Positions 25,663 through 35,176 of a stretch of DNA of 64,000 nucleotides are shown one piece after another. A model generated the notes under the pieces. It was not told the DNA's origin and searched no databases. It was given only the letters and a program-made list of their open reading frames with translations. Origin of the DNA: an uncultured Dorea sp. (GTDB lineage Bacteria > Bacillota_A > Clostridia > Lachnospirales > Lachnospiraceae); contig CAJTRO010000012.1 of NCBI GenBank assembly GCA_910579015.1, positions 1 to 64,000 on the forward strand, in the 5' to 3' direction. Made by a program: the position numbers and the translations under genes. Numbering within the stretch: position 1 is the stretch's first letter; each line of letters starts with the position of its first letter.

Positions 25663-26613
25663 ATGAAGTGGAATCAGTTCCGCCTGACGACAACGACAGG
25701 GGCAGAGGACATTGTAAGCAGTATGCTGATGGATCTGGGGATACAGGGAGTACAGATTGAGGACCGGGTGCCTCTTACAGAGGAGGACAAGGAGCAGATG
25801 TTCGTAGACATCCTGCCGGATATTTTGGAGGATGACGGGAAGGCATATCTTACTTTCTATCTGGAGGAGGAAGAGGACAAAGGAACCATTCTGATGCGTG
25901 TCAGAAAGGAACTGGAAGAGATGAAGAGCTTTCTTGATGTGGGGGAATGTACCATTGAGGAATCTCAGACAGAGGATGTGGACTGGGTGAATAACTGGAA
26001 GCAGTATTTTCACCAGTTCTATATTGACGATATCCTGGTGATCCCGTCCTGGGAGAAGGTGGAGGCAAAGGACGAGGATAAGCTGGTCATCCATATAGAT
26101 CCGGGTACGGCGTTCGGGACAGGGATGCATGAGACAACCCAGCTGTGTATCCGTCAGTTGAAGAAATACGTGACAAAGGGGGCGCGGATCCTTGATGTGG
26201 GATGCGGCAGCGGTATCCTGGGGATGCTGGCGCTGAAGTTCGGCGCAGGGTATTCGGCGGGGACAGACCTGGATCCCTGCGCAATTGACGCAACCCATGA
26301 GAATATGGAAGCCAACGGCATCTTAAAGGAGCAGTACGAGGTCATGATCGGAAATATCATTGACGACAGGAGCGTGCAGGATGCCGTCGGGTATGAACGG
26401 TATGATATCGTGGCCGCCAATATCCTGGCCGATGTGCTGGTGCCTCTGACGCCGGTGATCGTTCATCAGATGAAGCCGGGCGGGATCTACATTACAAGCG
26501 GGATCATAGACGACAAGGAGACTGTCGTCGTGGAGGCTGTGAAGGCGGCCGGGCTTGAGGTCCTGGAGATAAATCATCAGGGCGAGTGGGTGTCTGTGAC
26601 GGCGAGAAAGTAA
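25663..26613 (+). CDS. prmA: Ribosomal protein L11 methyltransferase
   Basis: PrmA methylates ribosomal protein L11. It has the N-terminal substrate-binding region, then DPGTAFGTGMHETTQLCI, the SAM-binding ILDVGCGSGILGMLALKFG and YDIVAANILADVL (catalytic-site NxL type). The length of 316 is normal. It is followed 13 nt later by rsmE, the usual Firmicutes pair, so both are likely in one operon. Confidence 0.96.
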   Translation: MKWNQFRLTTTTGAEDIVSSMLMDLGIQGVQIEDRVPLTEEDKEQMFVDILPDILEDDGKAYLTFYLEEEEDKGTILMRVRKELEEMKSFLDVGECTIEESQTEDVDWVNNWKQYFHQFYIDDILVIPSWEKVEAKDEDKLVIHIDPGTAFGTGMHETTQLCIRQLKKYVTKGARILDVGCGSGILGMLALKFGAGYSAGTDLDPCAIDATHENMEANGILKEQYEVMIGNIIDDRSVQDAVGYERYDIVAANILADVLVPLTPVIVHQMKPGGIYITSGIIDDKETVVVEAVKAAGLEVLEINHQGEWVSVTARK

Positions 26614-26626
26614 CAGGAGCAAAGCG

Positions 26627-27364
26627 ATGCAGCATTTTTTTGTGACGCCTTCCCAGGTGGGGAAGGAGAGGATTTATATAGAAGGCTCAGATGTGAACCA
26701 TATGAAGAACGTACTTCGGATGCACTGCGGCGAGGAGCTGATGGTAAGCGACGGCAATAACCTTCAGTACCGGTGCGCCATAGAAGGGTACGAGGAGGGG
26801 CAGGCTGTCCTTAAGATCCTTGAGGAGAAGAAGGTGGATACGGAGCTGTCCTCAAGGATCTACCTGTTCCAGGGACTTCCGAAGCAGGATAAGATGGAGC
26901 TGATCGTACAGAAGTCTGTAGAACTGGGGGTATATCGGATCATCCCGGTGAGCACCAGGCGTTCGGTGGTGAAGCTAGATGAGAAGAAGGCGCAGAAGAA
27001 GACAGAGCGGTGGCAGCAGATTGCGGTCAGTGCGGCGAAGCAGGCGGGACGGGGATACGTCCCGTGTGTGGCGCCGGTTGTTTCTTATCCGGAAGCCCTC
27101 AGACAGGCAGAAGAGCTTGATGTGATACTGATCCCCTATGAACTGGAGCGGGGAATGCAGGCGGCAAAGGAGATTATAGAAGGGATTCGCCCGGGGCAGT
27201 CGATTGCCGTATTTATCGGTCCGGAGGGAGGCTTCGAGAAGGAAGAGGTGGAATCGGCCCTTGGATACGGCGCGAAGGCAATTACTCTTGGCAGGCGGAT
27301 CTTGAGGACGGAGACGGCCGGACTGGCCGCCCTGTCTATTCTGATGTTCCATCTGGAAGTCTGA
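26627..27364 (+). CDS. rsmE: 16S rRNA (uracil-1498-N3)-methyltransferase
   Basis: A SPOUT-class enzyme that methylates U1498 of 16S rRNA. It begins MQHFFVTPSQVG, has an N-terminal PUA-like region, and a C-terminal knotted domain with LFQGLPKQDKMELIVQK, VFIGPEGGFEKEEV and LGRRILRTETAGLAAL. The 245-residue length is normal. It follows prmA closely. Confidence 0.96.
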   Translation: MQHFFVTPSQVGKERIYIEGSDVNHMKNVLRMHCGEELMVSDGNNLQYRCAIEGYEEGQAVLKILEEKKVDTELSSRIYLFQGLPKQDKMELIVQKSVELGVYRIIPVSTRRSVVKLDEKKAQKKTERWQQIAVSAAKQAGRGYVPCVAPVVSYPEALRQAEELDVILIPYELERGMQAAKEIIEGIRPGQSIAVFIGPEGGFEKEEVESALGYGAKAITLGRRILRTETAGLAALSILMFHLEV

Positions 27365-27439
27365 CAGTACCGGTGTGACATTACGCAGGGAGACGACATA
27401 TTCTGGTAGTAAGAAAATAATGAATCAGGAAGTGAAACA

Positions 27440-28597
27440 ATGGAAGAAGTATATTTGGACAATTCGGCAACAACCCGGGCATATGAGTGTGTCGGCGAGC
27501 TTGTGAAGAAGGTGATGTGTGAAGATTACGGCAATCCTTCCTCCATGCACGCCAAGGGCGTTGCGGCGGAGCAGTATATAAAAGAAGCAAAAGAGACGTT
27601 TGCGAAGCTTCTGAAGGTGAAGGAAAAGGAGATCTTCTTTACATCGGGAGGAACCGAGAGCGATAATCTGGCGCTGCGGGGCGCCGCATGGGCGAACCAG
27701 CGCGCCGGAAAGCATCTGATCACATCGGCGATCGAGCATCCGGCGATCATCAATACCATGCGCCATCTGGAGGAGGAGGGGTTCCGTGTGACCTACCTTC
27801 CGGTGGACCGCTATGGGCGGGTGAGGCTTGATGCCCTCAAAGAGGCGTTGTGTGAGGAGACGATTCTGGTGTCCATTATGTATGTGAATAACGAGGTGGG
27901 CTCCGTACAGCCGATCCAGGAGGCGGCGGGCATTGTGAAGGCGTACAACAAGAATATCCTGTTCCATGTGGATGCGGTGCAGGGCTTTGGCAAGTACCGG
28001 ATATATCCAAAGAAGCTGAAGGTAGATCTGTGTTCCATCAGCGGTCATAAGATTCACGGACCAAAGGGGAGCGGGATTCTATATATCGGCGAGGACGTGA
28101 AGATCCGGCCGATCGTATTTGGCGGGGAACAGCAGAAGAATGTCCGCTCAGGTACGGAGAATGTACCGGGGATCGCGGGGATTTCTCTGGCGGCCAGGAC
28201 GATATACCAGGATCTGGATGTGAAGGTGGCTCAGATGCGCCGGTTAAAGCAACGCTTTATCAAGGGCGTCAGCCAGATTGAGGATACGACGATCCACGGG
28301 CTCTATGATGAGACGTCGGCTCCCCATATCATCAGTGTGGGATTTGCGGGTATCCGCAGCGAGGTACTGTTACATGCCCTGGAAGAAAAAGGGATCTATG
28401 TATCTTCCGGTTCGGCATGTGCGTCCAACCATCCCCAGGTCAGCGGTGTCCTTAAGGGGATCGGCGCAAGGCAGGAGTTCTTAGATGCGACATTGAGGTT
28501 CAGCATGTCGGAATTTACGACGCCGCAGGAGATTGACTATACACTGGATACCCTCTATAATATAGTACCAAAGCTCCGCAGATATACCAGACGTTAA
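27440..28597 (+). CDS. Cysteine desulfurase, NifS/IscS-like
   Basis: A PLP enzyme that mobilises sulfur from cysteine. It begins with VYLDNSATTRAYECV, has FTSGGTESDNLALRG, ISGHKIHGPKGSGILYI with the PLP lysine, and SSGSACASNHPQVSGV with the active-site cysteine. It is directly followed by thiI (22 nt), so it probably supplies persulfide for tRNA 4-thiouridine formation, as NifZ does in Bacillus. Confidence 0.94.
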   Translation: MEEVYLDNSATTRAYECVGELVKKVMCEDYGNPSSMHAKGVAAEQYIKEAKETFAKLLKVKEKEIFFTSGGTESDNLALRGAAWANQRAGKHLITSAIEHPAIINTMRHLEEEGFRVTYLPVDRYGRVRLDALKEALCEETILVSIMYVNNEVGSVQPIQEAAGIVKAYNKNILFHVDAVQGFGKYRIYPKKLKVDLCSISGHKIHGPKGSGILYIGEDVKIRPIVFGGEQQKNVRSGTENVPGIAGISLAARTIYQDLDVKVAQMRRLKQRFIKGVSQIEDTTIHGLYDETSAPHIISVGFAGIRSEVLLHALEEKGIYVSSGSACASNHPQVSGVLKGIGARQEFLDATLRFSMSEFTTPQEIDYTLDTLYNIVPKLRRYTRR

Positions 28598-28619
28598 GAA
28601 AATAGCAAGGAGAGACAAG

Positions 28620-29801
28620 ATGAGATATCATACTTTTTTGATAAAATATGGAGAGATAGGGATTAAGGGGAAGAACCGCTATCTGTTTGAGGATGCGCTT
28701 GTCAGGCAGGTGCGGTTTGCCCTGAAGGATGTGGACGGAGAGTTTAACGTCTATAAGTCCCAGGCCAGGATCTATGTGGACTGCAATGAGGAATATGATT
28801 ATGAGGATGCGGTGGAGCATCTTAAGAGAGTATTTGGTATCGTGGGGATCTGTCCGGTGGTCCGCATGGAGGATCAGGGCTTTGAACAGCTTAAGAAGGA
28901 TGTGACTGCATACATGGACGAGGCGTACCCGGACAAGAACCTGACGTTCAAGGTGGAGGCCAGACGGGCAAGGAAGTCCTACCCGAAGAATTCCATGGAG
29001 ATCAACTGTGACTTAGGGGAGGCAATCCTTGACGCATTTCCGGAGACGAAGGTGGATGTGCACCATCCCGATGTGATGTTGAATGTAGAGATACGAAGGG
29101 AGATCTATGTGTATTCGCAGATCATTCCCGGAGCCGGAGGGATGCCGGTCGGGACCAACGGCAAGGCCATGCTGCTTCTGTCCGGAGGGATTGACAGTCC
29201 GGTGGCAGGCTATATGATCTCGAAGCGCGGCGTCGGCATTGAGGCGGTATACTTCCATGCACCGCCCTATACCAGTGAGCGGGCGAAGCAGAAGGTGGTG
29301 GATCTTGCAAGGATCGTATCCAGATATGCAGGTCCCATCAGACTTCATGTGGTGAATTTTACGGATATTCAGCTGTATATCTACGATCAGTGTCCGCATG
29401 ACGAACTGACGATCATCATGCGCCGTTATATGATGCGCATTGCAGAGCATTTTGCAAGGAAGGACGGGTGTCTGGGACTGATCACGGGCGAGAGTATCGG
29501 CCAGGTGGCGAGCCAGACCATGCAGAGTCTTGCCGCAACCAACGATGTCTGTACGCTTCCGGTATACAGGCCGGTGATCGGATATGACAAGCAGGAGATC
29601 GTGAATATCTCAGAGAAGATCGGAACCTATGAGACGTCGATCCAGCCTTTCGAGGACTGCTGCACCATCTTTGTGGCGAAGCATCCGGTGACGAAGCCGA
29701 ATATAGATGTGATCCGGCGGTCTGAGGAGCATCTGAGTGAGAAGATTGATGAGCTTATGAAGACGGCGCTTGAGACGGTGGAGATCATTGAGGTAAAATA
29801 A
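28620..29801 (+). CDS. thiI: tRNA sulfurtransferase ThiI
   Basis: ThiI inserts sulfur to make 4-thiouridine at position 8 of tRNA. An N-terminal ferredoxin-like and THUMP region (about 1-165) precedes the PP-loop LLLSGGIDSPVAGYM and FHAPPYTSERAKQKV. At 393 residues it lacks the C-terminal rhodanese domain of the Escherichia coli enzyme, as is usual in Firmicutes, so it likely serves tRNA only. It is paired with the adjacent cysteine desulfurase. Confidence 0.95.
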   Translation: MRYHTFLIKYGEIGIKGKNRYLFEDALVRQVRFALKDVDGEFNVYKSQARIYVDCNEEYDYEDAVEHLKRVFGIVGICPVVRMEDQGFEQLKKDVTAYMDEAYPDKNLTFKVEARRARKSYPKNSMEINCDLGEAILDAFPETKVDVHHPDVMLNVEIRREIYVYSQIIPGAGGMPVGTNGKAMLLLSGGIDSPVAGYMISKRGVGIEAVYFHAPPYTSERAKQKVVDLARIVSRYAGPIRLHVVNFTDIQLYIYDQCPHDELTIIMRRYMMRIAEHFARKDGCLGLITGESIGQVASQTMQSLAATNDVCTLPVYRPVIGYDKQEIVNISEKIGTYETSIQPFEDCCTIFVAKHPVTKPNIDVIRRSEEHLSEKIDELMKTALETVEIIEVK

Positions 29802-29803
29802 AA

Positions 29804-29831
29804 AAAGGGACGTCCGGATATGGATCCGGAC
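29804..29831. terminator. Stem-loop between convergent thiI and the HPr-like gene
   Basis: GTCCGGAT (29812-29819) pairs with ATCCGGAC (29824-29831). On the minus strand it is followed by a T-run (the A-run before 29808 on the plus strand), which makes it a better terminator for the HPr-like gene than for thiI. Confidence 0.6.
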
Positions 29832-29936
29832 CTCTCCTGACAATTCCTCAAGGTTTCCCGATGATAAAACGGATCGTATGTGCTTCCCCAAAAGCACTGC
29901 GCAGGCGCCGGCGGGGAGAACTCCCATCTTGCGCGC

Positions 29937-30173
29937 CTACTCGCAGATATAAGCCTTAAGTGCTTCAAGGATGACATCAATCTCAGCGGTATCTGCATGG
30001 ATATTCAAGTCGATCGGCTTGGAAAGATCCAGGCTGAAGATGCCCATGATAGACTTTGCATCAATCACATACCTTCCTGATACCAAGTCAAAGTCATGAT
30101 CAAATTTTGTAATATCGTTTACAAAAGATTTTACCTTATCAATCGAATTCAAAGAAATCTGAACTGTTTTCAT
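29937..30173 (-). CDS. HPr-like protein lacking the phospho-histidine
   Basis: A 78-residue protein with the HPr fold pattern: the Ser46 region is intact (AKSIMGIFSLDLSKPIDL) and the C-terminal helix is present. Where HPr has the active-site His15 in a HARP-like motif, this protein reads SIDKVKSFVNDI, so it cannot take phosphate from enzyme I at that site. By analogy with Bacillus Crh, it may act only through the serine or be purely structural. AGGAGGTATA lies upstream of the minus-strand ATG. It is monocistronic. Confidence 0.85.
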   Translation of the reverse strand: MKTVQISLNSIDKVKSFVNDITKFDHDFDLVSGRYVIDAKSIMGIFSLDLSKPIDLNIHADTAEIDVILEALKAYICE

Positions 30174-30341
30174 TGGACTATACCTCCTTTTTACTTTTCG
30201 TGTTCTATACCTATCTTAAGAGGTAGTGCATAAAAAGTCAAGGAACATTTTGCCAAAGATATGAAATAATATTCCGGAAGTATTACAGCAATGTGTACAG
30301 GGAAGTCCGGGCAGACGGAAGACAGAAAGGAACACATATAT

Positions 30342-31634
30342 ATGAAGAAAGCAGCATTACATAATCTTGGATGCAAAGTGAATGCATATGAGACAGAGGC
30401 CATGCAGGAGCTGTTAAGCCGGCATGGATATGAGATCGTGCCGTTCCACGAGAAGGCAGATGTCTATATCATCAATACCTGTACGGTTACGAACATGGCG
30501 GACCGCAAGTCGAGGCAGATGCTGCACCGCGCCAGGAAGATGAACCCGGAGGCGGTCATTGCGGCGTGCGGCTGTTATGTCCAGGCGAAGGGAGAAGCCG
30601 TGGACGATTGCGTGGATATCGTGATCGGGAATAATCAGAAGAAGGACCTGATCACGATATTGGATACATTTTTCGCCGGAAATGCAGACAGAGGACGTGT
30701 CGTTTCGAAACTTCTGGATATTAACCATACCAGGGAATATGAGGAGTTGAAGCTTACAAGGACCGCAGAACATACGCGGGCATATGTGAAGGTACAGGAC
30801 GGCTGCAATCAGTTCTGCACATACTGCATCATCCCGTTTGTGCGGGGAAGGGTAAGGAGCCGGAGCCGTGACAGCGTGCTTTCTGAGGCGGGCAGACTTT
30901 CTCTTTGCGGTTATAAGGAGATCGTGCTGACGGGGATCCATCTGAGCTCATACGGAATCGACACGCAGGACAGCCTTCTTAAGCTTATCGAGGCTGTTCA
31001 CGAGATCCCGGGGATAGAGAGGATCCGGCTTGGTTCGCTTGAGCCGGGGATCATTACGGAAGAATTTGCAGGGACGCTGGCACAGCTTCCGAAGATATGC
31101 GATCATTTCCACCTGTCCATGCAGAGCGGGTGCGACGCCACATTAAAGCGGATGAACCGCCGTTATACCTCGGGAGAATATTATGAGAAGTGTATGCTTC
31201 TGCGGAGATATTTTAAGAGGCCGGCTCTTACCACGGATGTGATCGTCGGTTTCCCGGGAGAGACAGAAGAGGAGTTCGCACAGTCGCGCGCATTCACGGA
31301 CAAAGTGGATTTCTACGAGACACATGTGTTCAAATATTCGAAGCGCGAGGGGACGAAGGCGGCGTCCATGGCGGATCAGGTGCCGGAAGAGATAAAGACA
31401 CGGCGCAGCAATGAACTGCTTGCGCTTAGCAGAAAGAAGCAGGCGGCCTATGAGGAGGCGCTGATCGGTACGTCCCAGGAGGTTCTGATCGAGGAAGAGA
31501 TCCTTCATGAGGGGGAGCGGTATCAGACAGGACATACCAGACAATATGTGAAGATTGGACAGAAAATGACCGAAAACATGGTAAATCAGATAGTAAATGT
31601 AGAAATTAAGAACCGTTCACAAATAATCCATTGA
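30342..31634 (+). CDS. mtaB: tRNA (N6-threonylcarbamoyladenosine-37-C2)-methylthiotransferase
   Basis: A radical SAM enzyme that converts t6A37 to ms2t6A37 in tRNA. The N-terminal UPF0004 domain has NLGCKVNAYETEAM, INTCTVT and AACGCYVQ (three cluster cysteines); the radical SAM motif is QDGCNQFCTYCIIPF; the C-terminal TRAM domain follows. LGCKVN rather than LGCxKN distinguishes MtaB from MiaB and RimO. I chose the ATG at 30342, with GAAAGGA upstream, over an in-frame ATG at 30291. Confidence 0.93.
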   Translation: MKKAALHNLGCKVNAYETEAMQELLSRHGYEIVPFHEKADVYIINTCTVTNMADRKSRQMLHRARKMNPEAVIAACGCYVQAKGEAVDDCVDIVIGNNQKKDLITILDTFFAGNADRGRVVSKLLDINHTREYEELKLTRTAEHTRAYVKVQDGCNQFCTYCIIPFVRGRVRSRSRDSVLSEAGRLSLCGYKEIVLTGIHLSSYGIDTQDSLLKLIEAVHEIPGIERIRLGSLEPGIITEEFAGTLAQLPKICDHFHLSMQSGCDATLKRMNRRYTSGEYYEKCMLLRRYFKRPALTTDVIVGFPGETEEEFAQSRAFTDKVDFYETHVFKYSKREGTKAASMADQVPEEIKTRRSNELLALSRKKQAAYEEALIGTSQEVLIEEEILHEGERYQTGHTRQYVKIGQKMTENMVNQIVNVEIKNRSQIIH

Positions 31635-31691
31635 ATTTTTGCGGTCAATGGAGTAGAATAAAAGCGAAGTATTTTTGGAGGACGTGAGTAT

Positions 31692-31955
31692 ATGAGAGAT
31701 TTAAGCAGCACACAGTTTTTTCAGGTAGAAAGCGGTCCACAGATTCAAGCAAAAGATATACTTGAGATTGTGTACAGGGCATTGAGCGAGAAAGGGTATA
31801 ATCCGGTGAATCAGATTGTGGGGTATATTATGTCAGGGGATCCGACATATATTACAAGCTATGACGGTGCGAGAAGCCTGATTATGAAGATGGAACGGGA
31901 TGAACTGGTTGAAGAGATGCTTAAGACGTATATTGAGCATAACAGATGGGTATAA
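31692..31955 (+). CDS. IreB-family regulatory phosphoprotein
   Basis: An 87-residue protein matching the IreB/YrzL (DUF965) family: TQFFQVES, IVYRALSEKGYNPVNQIVGY and SGDPTYITSYDGARSLI. In Enterococcus, IreB is a substrate of the PASTA kinase IreK and affects cephalosporin resistance. The gene sits just before ruvX, the conserved Firmicutes order. TTGGAGG is upstream of the ATG. Confidence 0.92.
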   Translation: MRDLSSTQFFQVESGPQIQAKDILEIVYRALSEKGYNPVNQIVGYIMSGDPTYITSYDGARSLIMKMERDELVEEMLKTYIEHNRWV

Positions 31956-31958
31956 TCT

Positions 31959-32393
31959 ATGAGAATCATGGGACTGGACTACGGCTCTAAGACAGTAGGC
32001 GTAGCGATCAGTGATCCGCTGGGGATTACGGCCCAGGGAATAGAGACGATATGCCGTAAGGACGAGAATAAGCTGCGCAAAACCTGTGCCAGGATCGAGG
32101 CGCTGATTGGGGAGTATCAGGTAGAGCGGATTGTTCTTGGACTTCCAAAGCATATGAATAATGAGATTGGAGAACGGGCGGAACGATCCATGGAGTTTGG
32201 GCAGATGCTTAAGAGACGGACCGGCCTTGAGGTCGTGATGTGGGACGAGCGTCTGACTACAGTAGAAGCAGAGCGGACTTTAATTGAGAATAAAGTAAGA
32301 AGGGAAGACCGCAAGAAGTATATCGATAAGATTGCGGCTGTTTTTATATTACAGGGATATCTGGACTCTGTGTCGGCCGGCTGCCGGCAGTGA
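31959..32393 (+). CDS. ruvX: Putative pre-16S rRNA nuclease / Holliday junction resolvase-like YqgF
   Basis: An RNase H-fold nuclease, 144 residues, with MGLDYGSKTVGVAISDPLG at the N-terminus, IVLGLPKHMN and WDERLTTVEAE, and DKIAAVFILQGYLD at the end. Conserved acidic residues are in place. It is 3 nt downstream of the IreB-family gene and probably translationally coupled. The family is implicated in 16S rRNA 5' maturation. Confidence 0.94.
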   Translation: MRIMGLDYGSKTVGVAISDPLGITAQGIETICRKDENKLRKTCARIEALIGEYQVERIVLGLPKHMNNEIGERAERSMEFGQMLKRRTGLEVVMWDERLTTVEAERTLIENKVRREDRKKYIDKIAAVFILQGYLDSVSAGCRQ

Positions 32394-32508
32394 CAGGCGT
32401 ATCCATCCGGGTGGAAGCTTAAGGGCGGCAGTGGTATGCGCGGTCAGCCAGCCGGGCGCTTTGTAATGTAAAGATGACCGGAAGCTGTGCTTCGGATAAG
32501 GAGTGTAT

Positions 32509-32769
32509 ATGGAGAAGATTAGGTTCAGATCGGAAGAGATGCCGGAGGAAGTGGATTTTTTTGTGCTGGAACAGACGAAGGTGAGTGGTGTATCCTATAT
32601 TCTGGTCACTGATTCGGAGGAAGGAGACGCAGAATGCCTGATTCTTAAGGATACGACCGAGGAATCGTCATCAGACAGTGTCTACGAGATCGTGGACGAT
32701 GATGTGGAGCTTGCCGCCATATCGAAGGTGTTTGAAGAGCTGCTCGAAGATGTCGAGATTGAAAGGTAA
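32509..32769 (+). CDS. DUF1292 family protein
   Basis: An 86-residue acidic protein with the DUF1292 pattern (FFVLEQTKVSGVSYILV, then ECLILKD and YEIVDDDVELAAISKVFEEL). Function is unknown, but the family nearly always follows ireB-ruvX in Firmicutes. The ATG at 32509 follows AAGGAG (32498-32503). It is 6 nt before the Fur-family gene. Confidence 0.88.
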   Translation: MEKIRFRSEEMPEEVDFFVLEQTKVSGVSYILVTDSEEGDAECLILKDTTEESSSDSVYEIVDDDVELAAISKVFEELLEDVEIER

Positions 32770-32775
32770 TATACT

Positions 32776-33234
32776 ATGTCCATCAGTAAAGAGAATTTTA
32801 AGAAAATGCTGAGAGAAAAAGGTCTTAAAGTAACCAATCAGAGGTTGCTTGTATTAGAGGTACTTGCAGATCATCGTGATAAGCATATGACTGCAGAAGA
32901 CATTTATGAACTGGTAAAGGAAGACTATCCGGATATCGGATTGGCGACCATTTACCGGACGGTGCAATTGTTACGGGAAATGCAGTTGGTGGATCGGATT
33001 AATCTTGATGATGGATGCCTTCGCTATGAGATCAGCGATTTGTTCGACGGGGAGACAAAGCATCACCATCATCATCTGATATGTAAGACATGTGGAAAGG
33101 TGGTTCCGTTTGAGGAGGACCTCCTGGATGAACTGGAGCGTCTGGTTGAGCAGGAGACGGGATTTAAGGTGTCAGACCACGAATTAAAGTTCTACGGACA
33201 ATGCGAAGAGTGCTTAATAAAGCAGGAGCAATAG
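32776..33234 (+). CDS. Fur-family metalloregulator
   Basis: A 152-residue Fur-family repressor: winged helix with VTNQRLLVLEVLADH and IGLATIYRTVQLLREM, then the dimerisation domain with KHHHHHLICKTCGKVV and CEECLIKQEQ, giving two CxxC zinc motifs. Subtype (Fur, PerR or Zur) cannot be set from the sequence alone. It is encoded between DUF1292 and RNase J, a common clostridial order. Confidence 0.9.
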   Translation: MSISKENFKKMLREKGLKVTNQRLLVLEVLADHRDKHMTAEDIYELVKEDYPDIGLATIYRTVQLLREMQLVDRINLDDGCLRYEISDLFDGETKHHHHHLICKTCGKVVPFEEDLLDELERLVEQETGFKVSDHELKFYGQCEECLIKQEQ

Positions 33235-33289
33235 TATATCATTTGTGTGATGATATACCAGGTACGGAGACGCACGTGGAGGTGTAGAT

Positions 33290-34957
33290 TTGAAGAAAGA
33301 GAACAATGAGAAATTGCGTATCATTCCGCTGGGAGGACTGGAGAAGATCGGAATGAATATTACTGCCTTCGAGTACGAAGACAGTATAATTGTCGTGGAT
33401 TGCGGACTGGCATTTCCGGAGGATGATATGCTGGGGATCGATCTTGTGATCCCGGATGTATCATACCTGAAGGAGAATATCCAGAAGGTAAAAGGATTTG
33501 TGATCACGCATGGTCACGAGGATCATATCGGAGCATTATGTTATGTATTGAGAGAGATGAACCTTCCCATCTATGCGACGAAGCTTACGATGGGAATCAT
33601 AGAGAGAAAACTGACGGAGCATAATCTTCTGCGCACAACGAGAAGAAAGGTGGTAAAGCACGGACAGTCCATTAACCTGGGGCAGTTCCGTATAGAATTC
33701 ATCAAGACGAACCACAGCATCCAGGATGCCGCGGCGCTGGCAATCTACTCGCCGGCGGGGATTGTCGTGCATACAGGAGATTTCAAGGTGGATTACACGC
33801 CGGTATTCGGAGATGCCATCGACTTGCAGCGCTTTGCGGAGATAGGCAAGAAGGGCGTGCTGGCCCTGATGTCAGACAGTACCAACGCAGAGAGGAAGGG
33901 GTTCACCCAGTCGGAACGGACGGTGGGGATCACCTTCGACCATATTTTTGCGGAGCATCAGAATACCAGGATCATCATTGCAACCTTTGCGTCTAATGTA
34001 GACCGGGTACAGCAGATCATCAATTCGGCGTGCAAATACGACCGGAAGGTGGTTGTGGAAGGACGGAGCATGGTGAACATCATCCAGGTTGCGCAGGAGC
34101 TTGGATATCTTCATGTACCGGATAAGACGCTGATCGAGATTGATAATCTCAAGAATTATCCGCCGGAGAAGACGGTGCTGATCACTACAGGAAGCCAGGG
34201 AGAGTCCATGGCGGCGCTGTCGCGTATGGCGGCGGACGTGCATAAGAAGGTGACGATCATGCCCGGCGATACGGTTATCTTCAGCTCGAATCCCATTCCG
34301 GGGAATGAGAAGTCCGTTTCACGTGTGATCAACGAGCTGTCTGCGAAGGGGGCAGATGTGATATTCTCGGATGCCCATGTATCCGGACATGCCTGTCAGG
34401 AGGAGCTTAAGCTGATCTATTCTCTGGTGAAGCCGAAGTATGCAGTTCCGGTGCACGGCGAGTACCGGCATCTGAAAGCGAATGCGGCTATCGCGGTAAC
34501 ACTTGGGATTCCCAAGGAGAATGTGTTCATATTGAAGTCCGGCGACGTACTGGAACTTAGTTCGAAGGAAGCAAAGGTTGTGGACAAGGTACACACCGGA
34601 GAGATTCTGGTGGACGGGCTTGGCGTCGGCGATGTAGGCAATATAGTGCTCCGCGACAGACAGCATCTGGCGGAGGACGGTATCCTGATCGTGGTGCTGA
34701 CTCTTGAGAAGGGCAGCAATCAGCTGCTGGCAGGACCAGATATCGTATCCCGCGGGTTTGTCTATGTCAGGGAGTCTGAAGGCCTGATGGAAGAAGCGCG
34801 CTGCATAGTGACAGATGCGGTGGAGGACTGCCTTCTGCATCAGCGCAATGCTGACTGGAGCAAGATCAAGATGGTGATACGTGACACCATGAATGAGTTT
34901 ATCTGGAAGAGGACGAAGAGAAAGCCGATGGTCCTCCCGATCATAATGGATGTGTAA
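33290..34957 (+). CDS. rnj: Ribonuclease J
   Basis: A metallo-beta-lactamase/beta-CASP ribonuclease with 5'-3' exo- and endonuclease activity in mRNA turnover and rRNA maturation. VITHGHEDHIGAL gives the HxHxDH zinc motif; VVHTGDFKVDYTPV, DSTNAERKGFTQSE and SGHACQEELKLI follow, with the C-terminal domain complete. The length of 555 is standard. The start is TTG at 33290 with GGAGGTG at 33278-33284. Confidence 0.96.
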   Translation: MKKENNEKLRIIPLGGLEKIGMNITAFEYEDSIIVVDCGLAFPEDDMLGIDLVIPDVSYLKENIQKVKGFVITHGHEDHIGALCYVLREMNLPIYATKLTMGIIERKLTEHNLLRTTRRKVVKHGQSINLGQFRIEFIKTNHSIQDAAALAIYSPAGIVVHTGDFKVDYTPVFGDAIDLQRFAEIGKKGVLALMSDSTNAERKGFTQSERTVGITFDHIFAEHQNTRIIIATFASNVDRVQQIINSACKYDRKVVVEGRSMVNIIQVAQELGYLHVPDKTLIEIDNLKNYPPEKTVLITTGSQGESMAALSRMAADVHKKVTIMPGDTVIFSSNPIPGNEKSVSRVINELSAKGADVIFSDAHVSGHACQEELKLIYSLVKPKYAVPVHGEYRHLKANAAIAVTLGIPKENVFILKSGDVLELSSKEAKVVDKVHTGEILVDGLGVGDVGNIVLRDRQHLAEDGILIVVLTLEKGSNQLLAGPDIVSRGFVYVRESEGLMEEARCIVTDAVEDCLLHQRNADWSKIKMVIRDTMNEFIWKRTKRKPMVLPIIMDV

Positions 34958-34972
34958 GAGAGAGTTGAAGAT

Positions 34973-35010
34973 GAGTCAGAAGTTCTAAAAGGGACGTTCT
35001 GGCTCTTTTT
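34973..35010 (+). terminator. Intrinsic terminator after RNase J
   Basis: GAGTCAGAA (34973-34981) pairs with TTCTGGCTC (34997-35005, one G-U pair), followed by TTTTT at 35006-35010. Confidence 0.8.
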
Positions 35011-35059
35011 GGCAATCCATTTTTATCATTAATTAGATTGTTTCGTAAGCGTATAATTT

Positions 35060-35088
35060 TTGACTTTAGAGGGTAATAGTGGTATATT
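35060..35088 (+). promoter_or_regulatory. Promoter of the hybrid kinase / solute-binding protein operon
   Basis: TTGACT (35060-35065) and TATATT (35083-35088) are spaced by 17 bp. Its position rules out a TTG start at 35060 for the kinase and supports the ATG at 35177. Confidence 0.65.
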
Positions 35089-35176
35089 ATTATTGAAGTA
35101 TAAGGGTATAGGGCGTTGTCAGAAAAATCATTGCCGCAGTCAGGGTTTTTCCGGCATACTTAAGGTGACTGGTTAT

